DNA of 9,813 nt from a bacterium (GCA_021792615.1 JAJYUJ010000060.1:1-9813), one strand, 5' to 3'; shown: positions 1 to 7,077, numbered from the stretch's first letter. The notes: a model not told the origin generated them from the sequence alone. Translations and numbers: made by a program.

Positions 1-22
1 AACGAATGTGTATGAAGATCTA

Positions 23-1570
23 TCATAGGTTTATAACCTTCCTTAAGAGCGTGGGAATAATGTTCAAACTATCCGTGGAATCTTTATTTAAAACAAATAT
101 GGGATCATCGCTATCCGAGGTTAGTAATTTTTTCAAGGTTGGTATAACCTTGGCCTTCTCATCATGTCCGTCAGGTGTCACAAAAACGTACGTTACCGGC
201 AGAGTCTTGGCGCTCCTAAACTTTTGTATCGCGGACAGGAACGCCCCGAGGATTTCTTTTGAACCCTTATCGAACACGACGATAACCCCGACAGCACTAC
301 TGGACAAGGCCATCCATAAAGGGCCATATTCAATCAATGGAGGCACCGAGATGATCTCTATGCTTAAAAGCTCCGTAAGGGATACCAGACCGATCTCGCC
401 GAACACGACATCGTCCCTGCTGCCCGATACTGCAAATGAACTGTTCAATACAAATCTCGGCGTATTGTTGATGCTATTGACGAATGTTTTCAGGGAATTG
501 TAATTGGCGGACAACACGACAACCCTTCCTCTGTGCGATTCCAGCTTCGTATGCTTGTTTATTGAAACGATATCCAGCAGTTTGAATATCTCTTCGTTTG
601 CCAGAAGAGTACCTTCACGATCGCTGGTCTTCGGCGTTACGTGCTGTACAATCTCTATAATGCCTTTTTCAAGGAGGGCAACCAGTACCCGGAGTACATC
701 ATAATCCGGGAATGTGCAGTTATCCACGATGTCCTCCACCTTGTTGTAGAATTCGAGTAGCAGCAATACCTCCTGCGTGATTGTCCTCACCTGTTTCGGC
801 AATTCCGAGAGTTTTTTCTTCAATTTTACGACAGCATCGAGCGGCGGGAGAACATCTTTATTCTTCTTCATTTCATCGATCTGCCGCATCCCTTCCATCA
901 GCAGGGATTCCGTCGTCGCTGCGATCCTTGTCGGTGTCAGCGCACGATGCGGTATAAATTCGAACTTGCCGTTCTTGACGGTAAGCAACCGGTAAAAGGC
1001 CTTTACGCCTTCGACTTTTTCAAATGTGGCGTTTATGATGTTCCCTTCCTGCAGATAGATGAAACCATTTCCCTTATCCGAGTATATGGTTATGGTACCG
1101 TCTTTCTTGTTCATGCTGAATATCTGGAGCAGATCGATCAGCGATATCTGGGACAGGTTCCCTTCTATTTCCTTGTTTTCCCTCGACAACTCTATGGTCT
1201 TTTGCCGCTTCTGATAGATGCCGGATATGGTGCCGATAAGCGCGTCGATCCTGAATGGCTTCGTTATGACCTTTTCTCCCATGGCGCTTACGGACTTCAA
1301 TTGCTCGGGCGTACCCATGAAAATCAATGCGAGGTTATCCGTCTTTGGATTCACGCTGATAATGTCTCTGAGTTTCACCGTATCTATAATCGGAAGCTGC
1401 ATGCCGAGTATGATGATGTCCGGAAGCTGCTCGATGATCGTTTCGAGGGCCTTTGCTCCGTTAATAGCCGAATAAATGCTATAGCCCTGGGCTTTCAATG
1501 CATCTTTTATCAGGACGACTGATTTCTGATCCGTATCCGCTATAAATATTTTACCCTTTGATTTCACCAT
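23..1570 (-). CDS. Receiver-like / PATAN (DUF4388) / degenerate GTPase-like protein
   Basis: Cytoplasmic signalling protein of 515 residues; no signal peptide or membrane segment is seen. Domains in order: a receiver-like domain (about 5-120), a PATAN/DUF4388 domain (about 134-235, with LLQIF, a YLQEG turn and the closing LLMEGMRQIDE), a winged-helix-like segment (about 258-308), and a C-terminal domain (about 345-515) whose layout resembles MglA/Ras-like GTPases. The receiver keeps acidic residues D12 and D14 and Lys103 (TKPF), but the phosphoacceptor position is Gly56 (ILGMQLP), so phosphotransfer is not expected. The GTPase-like part has an eroded P-loop (A355 and L360 where glycines belong, K361-T362 kept), and the usual TPGQ and NKxD motifs are not recognisable. 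PATAN domains are known as regulatory modules in gliding, adhesion and polarity systems; the role here is inferred to be protein-protein signalling. Last gene of the miaB operon, starting 4 nt after the preceding stop. Domain assignment is firm for receiver and PATAN, tentative for the C-terminus. Confidence 0.88.
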   Translation of the reverse strand: MVKSKGKIFIADTDQKSVVLIKDALKAQGYSIYSAINGAKALETIIEQLPDIIILGMQLPIIDTVKLRDIISVNPKTDNLALIFMGTPEQLKSVSAMGEKVITKPFRIDALIGTISGIYQKRQKTIELSRENKEIEGNLSQISLIDLLQIFSMNKKDGTITIYSDKGNGFIYLQEGNIINATFEKVEGVKAFYRLLTVKNGKFEFIPHRALTPTRIAATTESLLMEGMRQIDEMKKNKDVLPPLDAVVKLKKKLSELPKQVRTITQEVLLLLEFYNKVEDIVDNCTFPDYDVLRVLVALLEKGIIEIVQHVTPKTSDREGTLLANEEIFKLLDIVSINKHTKLESHRGRVVVLSANYNSLKTFVNSINNTPRFVLNSSFAVSGSRDDVVFGEIGLVSLTELLSIEIISVPPLIEYGPLWMALSSSAVGVIVVFDKGSKEILGAFLSAIQKFRSAKTLPVTYVFVTPDGHDEKAKVIPTLKKLLTSDSDDPIFVLNKDSTDSLNIIPTLLRKVINL

Positions 1571-1574
1571 ATTC

Positions 1575-3443
1575 TTATATCTGCCTCTGTAAGAAATACT
1601 TCTCCTGCAGCACGGCGACGAGCTCTTCCACGATAATCGGATCGCTCGTATGGAAAACGGAAAATTGCTTGCTGCTCGATTCGTTCGTTATAAAGCCGTA
1701 AGCGTATTCCTCGTTCAGGTTGAACATAAAAAACCTGTTGCCGATATCTTCGTTGATAATCATGATGGGGGCATAGGAAATATCAATATATTCTCCCTGC
1801 TGCTTCCTGCCCAGCAGGTACAGTTTGGTATTCGAATTGTATAATTTATACTGTTCCTTGATGAGTTTGATGTCTTTCGTTATGGCGGGTATGCCGAGAA
1901 ATATAAGACCGCGCATGAACGGCCGTGCCAGTATATCGCTGGAAAGAAGGTTTATAATATCCATAATGCGTTCTTTCGTAATAATGAATATGGCATTGGT
2001 GATATCGTCACCTTTTTTATCCGCATCCTTGAATATCCTGAGAATGTTGTCGGAGAACTCCATAAAGCCGAGTGATTCCATGGATGTGATTTCTTTAATT
2101 CTGCCGGTACTCGATCGCTTCGCCATATCGTAAGACTTTGACAGGAGCGTTTGTGCCGTCGTTCCGTCGTTCGGGTATGTCGCGGAACCGATGATAAGCT
2201 CCACATTCTTCGTAACCGAACCGTTGGTCACATACAATGTTTGTTTTAACTGATTCTTGATTCTCCGCATGGTAATGATAGAACCGAAATAGTCCGTATC
2301 CGGAAGAAAAAGGTTCAACATGCTCGAATGCTCGGACACAGAGAGGGTGTCCGCATCCCGTATGACCTCGTTGATCAGGGTTGTTATCTTCGTAAAGATC
2401 TCATCCACATACGGCCTGCCGAACGTCTCCACGAGATCCCGGTAGTTTTCTACGGATACGACCGCGATTGAGAACATGCCGTGTATCCTGTTCGCCCTTT
2501 TTATTTCGTTTTCCGTGTACTCGATAAAATACCGGTAACTGTACGCGGGAAGGTTATCGGCCTTCAAGGTATCGGTAATCTTTTGAGAAAGCTTCACTGC
2601 GTTGGAGGCCGCTATGCCGCCAAACGTGGAGAGGGTCCTCGCAACCCTTATGTCCTGAACGGTAAAAGTCTTCTCTTTTTTAATAAGCCTCAACAGTGCG
2701 TAAATATGACCGTCCTGGCCCTGAACAACCAGGTACATCACCTTGCGGTTGTCTGCATCCGTTACAATACAATAGCCGTCCTTGATGGATGCCCGGTGCT
2801 GGAATGTCTTCCAGCTTATCGAAGCGGGCGCATCGTAGGCATCCGATTCATAGCCGAAAGAATGCAAGAGCTCAAATTTGTCATCGTCTTTACGGGACAA
2901 GAGCAATGCCTTTGAAAGTTTTAGTTCTACGACCATGGCATCCATAAGCTTTTTAAATACATCGTCAAGGCTGGGCTGGGACAGTATATCGCTCGACCTT
3001 TTGTAAACCTCAAGCAATATCAGATACTCCATCCCTTCCTTCGCAAGTTTTTCCTTCTCCATAAACAGCCTTCTCTGGGCTATTATATTCGTCACAAGAT
3101 GGAGGAACTTGCTGTCATCGAAAGGTTTTTTGATATAGGTGTAATGTATTCCGTCATCCGGTATGAGGGTTTTAACGGAAGACATGCTTATCGACGTTAT
3201 AACCAGCACCTCCGGCTTATAGATAAGCTTTTTTGCCTTTTCAAAAATACTATTCAATCCGTCTTCATGCCGGTTTGGTTCATAGATAATCAGATCGAAG
3301 AGAGAGATGTCCAAATCGGCGAGTACGGAATTGTCATGCACGTGTACCTCGTAACCTACTCCGGAAAGCAGGTCGCGGTACAGTTCCCGGTAAAATCTAT
3401 CTTTATCGACTATCAGAATAGTGCCATTCTTCATACTGGTCAC
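1575..3443 (-). CDS. Receiver-like / GAF / degenerate GGDEF protein with an orphan C-terminal domain
   Basis: Cytoplasmic 622-residue protein, apparently a non-catalytic signalling protein. The N-terminal receiver-like domain (about 7-125) keeps D13, D15 and Lys106 (KKPF) but carries Glu55 in place of the phosphoacceptor Asp (DLIIYEPN). A helical linker leads into a GAF-like domain (about 145-290). Residues about 298-455 follow the GGDEF pattern (SYRYFIEY start, LPDTD after the active loop), but the GGDEF motif aligns to HSSML (372-376) and the metal-binding Asp position to Ser330, so cyclic-di-GMP synthesis is not expected. Residues about 460-622 are a further domain I do not recognise with confidence; its end (FHTSDPIIVEELV) loosely recalls DICT-type sensory domains. 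The start is GTG, overlapping the upstream stop as GTGA; an ATG three codons in (3434) is an alternative, and neither has a strong Shine-Dalgarno, which suits translational coupling. It probably works with the next gene, 4 nt downstream. Confidence 0.87.
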   Translation of the reverse strand: MTSMKNGTILIVDKDRFYRELYRDLLSGVGYEVHVHDNSVLADLDISLFDLIIYEPNRHEDGLNSIFEKAKKLIYKPEVLVITSISMSSVKTLIPDDGIHYTYIKKPFDDSKFLHLVTNIIAQRRLFMEKEKLAKEGMEYLILLEVYKRSSDILSQPSLDDVFKKLMDAMVVELKLSKALLLSRKDDDKFELLHSFGYESDAYDAPASISWKTFQHRASIKDGYCIVTDADNRKVMYLVVQGQDGHIYALLRLIKKEKTFTVQDIRVARTLSTFGGIAASNAVKLSQKITDTLKADNLPAYSYRYFIEYTENEIKRANRIHGMFSIAVVSVENYRDLVETFGRPYVDEIFTKITTLINEVIRDADTLSVSEHSSMLNLFLPDTDYFGSIITMRRIKNQLKQTLYVTNGSVTKNVELIIGSATYPNDGTTAQTLLSKSYDMAKRSSTGRIKEITSMESLGFMEFSDNILRIFKDADKKGDDITNAIFIITKERIMDIINLLSSDILARPFMRGLIFLGIPAITKDIKLIKEQYKLYNSNTKLYLLGRKQQGEYIDISYAPIMIINEDIGNRFFMFNLNEEYAYGFITNESSSKQFSVFHTSDPIIVEELVAVLQEKYFLQRQI

Positions 3444-3946
3444 ATCTTGTATTTACCAAAATCGGTATTGGAAAACTGCTTGAGCAATTCATCGTACTTC
3501 TTTTTTTTATCCTCGGCATTGGTATCGGATATGCCGGTTGCAGATATGATGGACTCTATGGATTTATCCAGGACACCTTTGTCTACGAATATCGAGGCGG
3601 ACATCCTCAGGGCAATTGCTATGGCATCCGATGGCCTCGAATCTATGGTAATCTCCCTGTCCATTACCTTCAAAAATAACAAGGCGTAATACGTGTTGTC
3701 TTTCAATTCCGTAATCTCGACCTTGGTTGCAAAAATGTTGAGGCCGGTTAATATGCTTTTGATAAGGTCGTGGGTATTGGGTCTTGGGGCTTTTATTCCT
3801 TCAAGCTCTATCATAATGGCGCTTGCTTCCGATACGCCTATCCAGATAGGCAGGGTATACTTGTTTTCGTTATCGCGCAAAACAACGATGGGAGTCGAAT
3901 TTACCGGATCAATCATAATACCGACCACCTTCATTTCGATAAGCAT
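3440..3946 (-). CDS. Bifunctional nuclease family protein (BFN / DUF151)
   Basis: 168-residue protein of the BFN (DUF151) family. The fold is clear from the opening MLIEMKVVGIMIDP, the segment YTLPIWIGVSEASAI, the HDLIKSIL helix and the family hallmark SRPSDAIAIALR. Plant and some bacterial members have been reported to have RNase and DNase activity, but the family-wide function is poorly established and I infer no substrate here. The tail after about residue 135 is lysine-rich and probably flexible. I chose the ATG at 3946 because GGAGG lies at 3956-3960, 9 nt upstream, and because homologues begin at this motif; a longer reading from 4003 would add 19 residues inside miaB. The start follows the miaB stop by one base and the stop overlaps the next gene's GTG, so it is embedded in the operon. 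Proximity to miaB hints at an RNA-related role, but that is inference. Confidence 0.93.
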   Translation of the reverse strand: MLIEMKVVGIMIDPVNSTPIVVLRDNENKYTLPIWIGVSEASAIMIELEGIKAPRPNTHDLIKSILTGLNIFATKVEITELKDNTYYALLFLKVMDREITIDSRPSDAIAIALRMSASIFVDKGVLDKSIESIISATGISDTNAEDKKKKYDELLKQFSNTDFGKYKM

Positions 3947-3947
3947 A

Positions 3948-5276
3948 TCATTTTTCCTCCGTAATATGTTTACCATACAATGCATTGTCCGAATAATCAT
4001 CAATCAGGACGTTAGCAACCGTGCCTTCCGGTACAGTACCTGAGAAGTTCACAATCCTCCCGTGGGCCGTCCTGCCTTGCTGCCTGCCTTGTTTTTTGCT
4101 TTCACCTTCCACAAGGACCTGCTGGAACGTGCCGGTAAGAGCGCCGTATATTTTTCTTGTTATTTCAAGCTGGGCATCCTGTAACTCCTTGAGCCGCCCG
4201 GCTATAACCTGTACCGGTACCTTACCGTCATAGGTACTCGCCCTTGCGAGCCGCCTGTCCGAGTATTTGAACGAAAATATGTTATCATAGTTTGCACGCC
4301 GTATAAACTGAATAGTGTCCCGGTGATCTTCATCGGTTTCCGACGGAAAACCAACGATAAAATCCGACGTCAGTGCGATATCGGGCATCAAAGCCCTTAT
4401 CCGGTCTATTCTATCCCTGTATTCTTTTACCGTATACCCGCGTGCCATCAGCTTTAATATTCTGTCGGAACCCGACTGGATCGGGAGGTGCAAATGCGGA
4501 CATACCTTCTGAAAATCCGTAAACGCGTGCACAAGTTCATCCGTCAGATCCTTAGGATGCGATGTTATAAACCGTATACGCTCCAAACCTTTTATATCGT
4601 TGAGAGCGGACAGGAGTTCGTACAGCGTTATCTGCCTGTCTTCTGAATTATCCCTGTACGAGTTAACATTCTGCCCGAGCAATACTACTTCTTTCACTCC
4701 GGAGGCAACCAGTGCGTACACTTCGTCTATGATATGCCGGGCATGCCTGCTTACCTCCCTGCCGCGAAGATACGGCACGGTACAGTAAGAGCAGAAATTG
4801 TCGCACCCTTCCATGATCGTAACAAAGGCCTTTACTCCCTGAACACCCCTCACTGGGTTTCTGAAGCGCTCCTGGTCCTTATCCGGTGCTACGGCAATAA
4901 CGGTCCCGTCTGTTTTAGCTTTATTGACAAGCTCATCGATCCTATGAATCTGCGAAGGTCCGACAACAATATTTAAACCTTTGAACCTGCCGAGTAATTT
5001 TTTGCCTTCCTGCTGGGCGACACAGCCGCTGAAAACAACGACCCTGTCCTTATCGCTCCCCTGCTGCCCCTTCTTAAGTCCGGTATATCGCCCTATGCTG
5101 GAATAAGCCTTTTGCTCGGCCTTTGCCCGTACACTGCAGGTGTTTACGATGACAACCTCGGCTTCCTTTGGTTTGTCGGTCTGCACATAGCCATTGTCGG
5201 AAAGAATTGCCAGCATCCTCTCTGAATCGTGTTCATTCATCTGACAGCCGTACGTTTCGATATACACTTTTTTCAT
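3948..5276 (-). CDS. miaB: tRNA-2-methylthio-N6-dimethylallyladenosine synthase MiaB
   Basis: Radical-SAM methylthiotransferase that adds the 2-methylthio group to i6A37 in tRNAs reading UNN codons. The 442 residues fit the family length. The N-terminal MTTase domain carries the three auxiliary-cluster cysteines C11 (YGCQMNEHDSE), C47 (NTCSVRAKAEQK) and C85 (SGCVAQQEG). The radical-SAM cluster is C158-C162-C165 (GCDNFCSYCTVPYLRGRE). A TRAM RNA-binding domain occupies about 375-440. The CQMN and NTCSVR signatures favour MiaB over its relatives MtaB and RimO. First gene of a four-gene minus-strand operon; its stop is one base from the next start. The start at 5276 gives the normal family N-terminus but has no Shine-Dalgarno, and the predicted transcription start lies only a few bases upstream, so the message may be almost leaderless. 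Confidence 0.97.
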   Translation of the reverse strand: MKKVYIETYGCQMNEHDSERMLAILSDNGYVQTDKPKEAEVVIVNTCSVRAKAEQKAYSSIGRYTGLKKGQQGSDKDRVVVFSGCVAQQEGKKLLGRFKGLNIVVGPSQIHRIDELVNKAKTDGTVIAVAPDKDQERFRNPVRGVQGVKAFVTIMEGCDNFCSYCTVPYLRGREVSRHARHIIDEVYALVASGVKEVVLLGQNVNSYRDNSEDRQITLYELLSALNDIKGLERIRFITSHPKDLTDELVHAFTDFQKVCPHLHLPIQSGSDRILKLMARGYTVKEYRDRIDRIRALMPDIALTSDFIVGFPSETDEDHRDTIQFIRRANYDNIFSFKYSDRRLARASTYDGKVPVQVIAGRLKELQDAQLEITRKIYGALTGTFQQVLVEGESKKQGRQQGRTAHGRIVNFSGTVPEGTVANVLIDDYSDNALYGKHITEEK

Positions 5277-5285
5277 ACTTTAAAA

Positions 5286-5314
5286 ATTGTAATAGTGATA
5301 TGAACTATTGTCAA
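5286..5314 (-). promoter_or_regulatory. Sigma-70-type promoter for the miaB operon
   Basis: Read on the minus strand, a perfect -35 TTGACA (5309-5314) is followed after exactly 17 nt by TACAAT (5286-5291), which is 5 of 6 to the -10 consensus. Transcription would begin near 5279, about 3 nt before the miaB ATG. This is a sequence prediction only. Confidence 0.72.
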
Positions 5315-5321
5315 ATAGAAA

Positions 5322-5350
5322 TGCGCAGAGACGTTGCGCATAAACGCGCA
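5322..5350. repeat. Spaced TGCGCA palindromes (candidate operator)
   Basis: Two identical self-complementary hexamers TGCGCA (5322-5327 and 5335-5340) are separated by 7 nt, followed by a near copy CGCGCA (5345-5350). They sit just upstream of the miaB -35 box and about 210-240 bp upstream of the predicted cytochrome transcription start, so they could bind a regulator of either gene. No regulator family can be assigned from this alone. Confidence 0.35.
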
Positions 5351-5534
5351 CACAGGTGGGGCAAAACACCCAGTTCACCCAGTCAGAACATTCCTGGCGT
5401 TTCATGGCGATACTCTGTTGTTATGAAAAGAATGGATAAGGATACTATCGCCTCCGCAAATTTTCTAACGGAGCATATCCTACAATACGCCTTGCTATCC
5501 ATCTGATCTGCAGGACAATGAAGAAATGAGGGTT

Positions 5535-5551
5535 CTGGTATGAATTTTGCT
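5535..5551 (+). promoter_or_regulatory. Candidate sigma-54 (RpoN) promoter for the multiheme cytochrome
   Basis: CTGG-tatgaatt-TTGCT matches the -24/-12 signature YTGGCACG-N4-TTGCW. The invariant GG (5537-5538) and GC (5549-5550) are present with the required 10-nt spacing, and the two departures are T for C in the CAC part. With the C of the -12 box at 5550, transcription would begin near 5562, giving a 24-nt leader that contains the ribosome-binding site of the gene at 5586. Confidence 0.62.
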
Positions 5552-5573
5552 TTTTTTCTGCTATTCTACGGAT

Positions 5574-5580
5574 GAGAGGA
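5574..5580 (+). promoter_or_regulatory. Ribosome-binding site fixing the cytochrome start
   Basis: GAGAGGA ends 5 nt before the ATG at 5586. It supports this start over an upstream in-frame TTG at 5547, which would lie inside the -12 promoter box and upstream of the predicted transcription start. Confidence 0.75.
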
Positions 5581-5585
5581 AAAAC

Positions 5586-7007
5586 ATGGAAGCAAATAAA
5601 GAAGAAAAAAAATCAAAAGGAATGAAACATTTTATGCGGTCCCATAAGATTCTGACTGCGATCCTGGGACTTTTATTCGTATCGTTTATTGTTTTTTTCA
5701 GTTTTGTGGAATATAGTGAAAGTCCAACCTTCTGCAAAAGCTGCCACATTATGGTCCCTTACTATAATGCATGGAAGATATCCGCACACAACTTTGTACC
5801 CTGTGTAGAATGCCATTACCCTCCGACAAACAGTCTGGAGTCTGCCGCATGGCACAAGATACAGAACTTCTCCATGGTTGTACGGTACTTTACGAAGACG
5901 TATGACCCCAGGCCGTTCGCAGATATACCAGATGCGAGTTGCATGAGAATAGGATGCCATTCCACACGGCTGCTCGTTGGCAGTGTTGTCACTCCGAAAG
6001 GCGTGAACTTTAACCATATACCGCACATGGAGCATATAAAAGACCTAAAACTGCGGTGTACAAGCTGCCATTCCCAGATCGTCGTTGGACGGCATATAGA
6101 GGTTACGTATGAAACATGCTTCCTTTGCCATTTTTCAAAACTCAATAACGAGAACAACAACAAGGATATAAACAATTGTTTGCAATGCCACCAGATACCG
6201 AGGCAAACCATCAATGTTAACGGCATATCGTACAACCACCTGGACTTTTTGGAACACAATCCGAATATAAAATGCGTTGACTGTCACCTCGACGTGATTC
6301 AAGGTACAGGCGAGGTACCAAAAGAACGCTGTTATGCCTGTCATAATATACCGGCAAGGATTGCATATTATACGGACACGACATTCATACATAAGTGGCA
6401 TGTAACTAAGCATAAAATCACCTGCACGCTATGCCACCTTGAAATCAAACACGGCCTCGAAACATCCATTAAACCGCTGGAGTACGCAAACAATTGTACG
6501 CTCTGCCACAGCCAGAACATGCATACAGCGCAGGAAGACATGTATATGGGTGTCGGGGGCATCGGAGTCAAGGGATCAGCAAGCCCCATGTTTAAGGCCA
6601 ATGTCAAATGTATCGGCTGCCATAAGGTCGCGACACAACATGGTGTGAACGCAAAGTTGTTCGGACAGACCTATATTGGAGGAGCGGTTGGATGCACGAC
6701 CTGTCATGGCAAGGGATATCAGGACATTTACACTATGTGGAAAGAAAACCTGAAATCCATGCTTGCGGATGCGGAAACCAGGCATCTCGAGGCGAAGAAG
6801 CTCATCAACGGCGCTTCCAAAAATAATACTGATTATCAGCAGGCTTTAAAGTTGTATCAGGCTGCCTCATACAATCTGTTGTTCGTAAAAGCTGCGAAAG
6901 GCATCCATAATGTGGACTATGCCTCAAGCCTGCTCGATAATGCTTCCACGAATTTTAAACAGGTTATAAAGCTCCTGACGCAGAAAACAGCACCTGCGGC
7001 AAAGTAA
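5586..7007 (+). CDS. Membrane-anchored 12-heme c-type cytochrome, NapC/NirT-like
   Basis: 473-residue cytochrome with a lysine-rich cytoplasmic N-terminus, one uncleaved membrane anchor (about 22-41) and a periplasmic heme region. Eleven CxxCH motifs begin at C50, C73, C158, C178, C198, C230, C249, C280, C304, C342 and C370, and one CX4CH motif (CMRIGCH) lies at 119-125, giving 12 predicted hemes. The first motif is CKSCHIM, the CxxCHxM form in which Met ligates heme 1 in NrfH/NapC quinol dehydrogenases. From about 141 to 308 the motifs fall in roughly three repeats of a His-rich stretch followed by two heme sites, as in c3/c7-type multihemes. After the last heme a 99-residue helical tail contains KGIHNVDYASSLL. 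The inferred job is to take electrons from the quinol pool and relay them to an unknown periplasmic or outer-membrane acceptor. Monocistronic, with its own sigma-54-type promoter and a strong terminator. It is longer than the 4-heme NapC/NrfH proteins; no known named cytochrome can be assigned. Confidence 0.93.
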   Translation: MEANKEEKKSKGMKHFMRSHKILTAILGLLFVSFIVFFSFVEYSESPTFCKSCHIMVPYYNAWKISAHNFVPCVECHYPPTNSLESAAWHKIQNFSMVVRYFTKTYDPRPFADIPDASCMRIGCHSTRLLVGSVVTPKGVNFNHIPHMEHIKDLKLRCTSCHSQIVVGRHIEVTYETCFLCHFSKLNNENNNKDINNCLQCHQIPRQTINVNGISYNHLDFLEHNPNIKCVDCHLDVIQGTGEVPKERCYACHNIPARIAYYTDTTFIHKWHVTKHKITCTLCHLEIKHGLETSIKPLEYANNCTLCHSQNMHTAQEDMYMGVGGIGVKGSASPMFKANVKCIGCHKVATQHGVNAKLFGQTYIGGAVGCTTCHGKGYQDIYTMWKENLKSMLADAETRHLEAKKLINGASKNNTDYQQALKLYQAASYNLLFVKAAKGIHNVDYASSLLDNASTNFKQVIKLLTQKTAPAAK

Positions 7008-7020
7008 GATTGTCTCGTTC

Positions 7021-7055
7021 AAGAGGATTCCGGGACGTCCCGGAATCCTCTTTTT
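7021..7055 (+). terminator. Rho-independent terminator after the cytochrome gene
   Basis: Positions 7021-7052 are a perfect 32-nt palindrome (16 nt each side, centre GGGAC|GTCCC), ending in a TTTTT run through 7055. It starts 14 nt after the cytochrome stop. Only the plus-strand transcript gets a U-tract, so termination is directional. Confidence 0.9.
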
Positions 7056-7062
7056 GTTCTTA

Positions 7063-7077
7063 CCCGCCATGAGCGGG
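7063..7077. repeat. Small hairpin CCCGC-CATGA-GCGGG
   Basis: A 5-bp GC-rich stem with a 5-nt loop, directly after the terminator and without its own U-tract. It may add to transcription insulation or be incidental. Confidence 0.35.

Larger units (their letters stand above)
5277..5585. other. Divergent intergenic region between miaB and the cytochrome gene
   Basis: A 309-nt non-coding stretch holding promoters for both flanking genes. Besides the two promoters and the TGCGCA repeats it has a 9-bp tandem direct repeat, CACCCAGT at 5367-5374 and again at 5376-5383. I see no small gene with a credible ribosome-binding site and no recognised RNA element. Confidence 0.7.

Noticed and set aside
947-1522. 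A 191-codon open frame on the plus strand inside the PATAN-protein gene
   Set aside because: It lies wholly antisense to a gene with clear domains, shows no recognisable family and has an unnatural composition; it is a mirror of the real coding frame.
3947-4003. An upstream start for the BFN protein (19 extra residues)
   Set aside because: The ATG at 3946 has a GGAGG at ideal spacing and gives the normal family N-terminus; the extension would lie inside miaB.
5547-5585. An upstream in-frame TTG start for the cytochrome
   Set aside because: It falls within the -12 promoter box, ahead of the predicted transcription start, whereas the ATG at 5586 has GAGAGGA at proper spacing.
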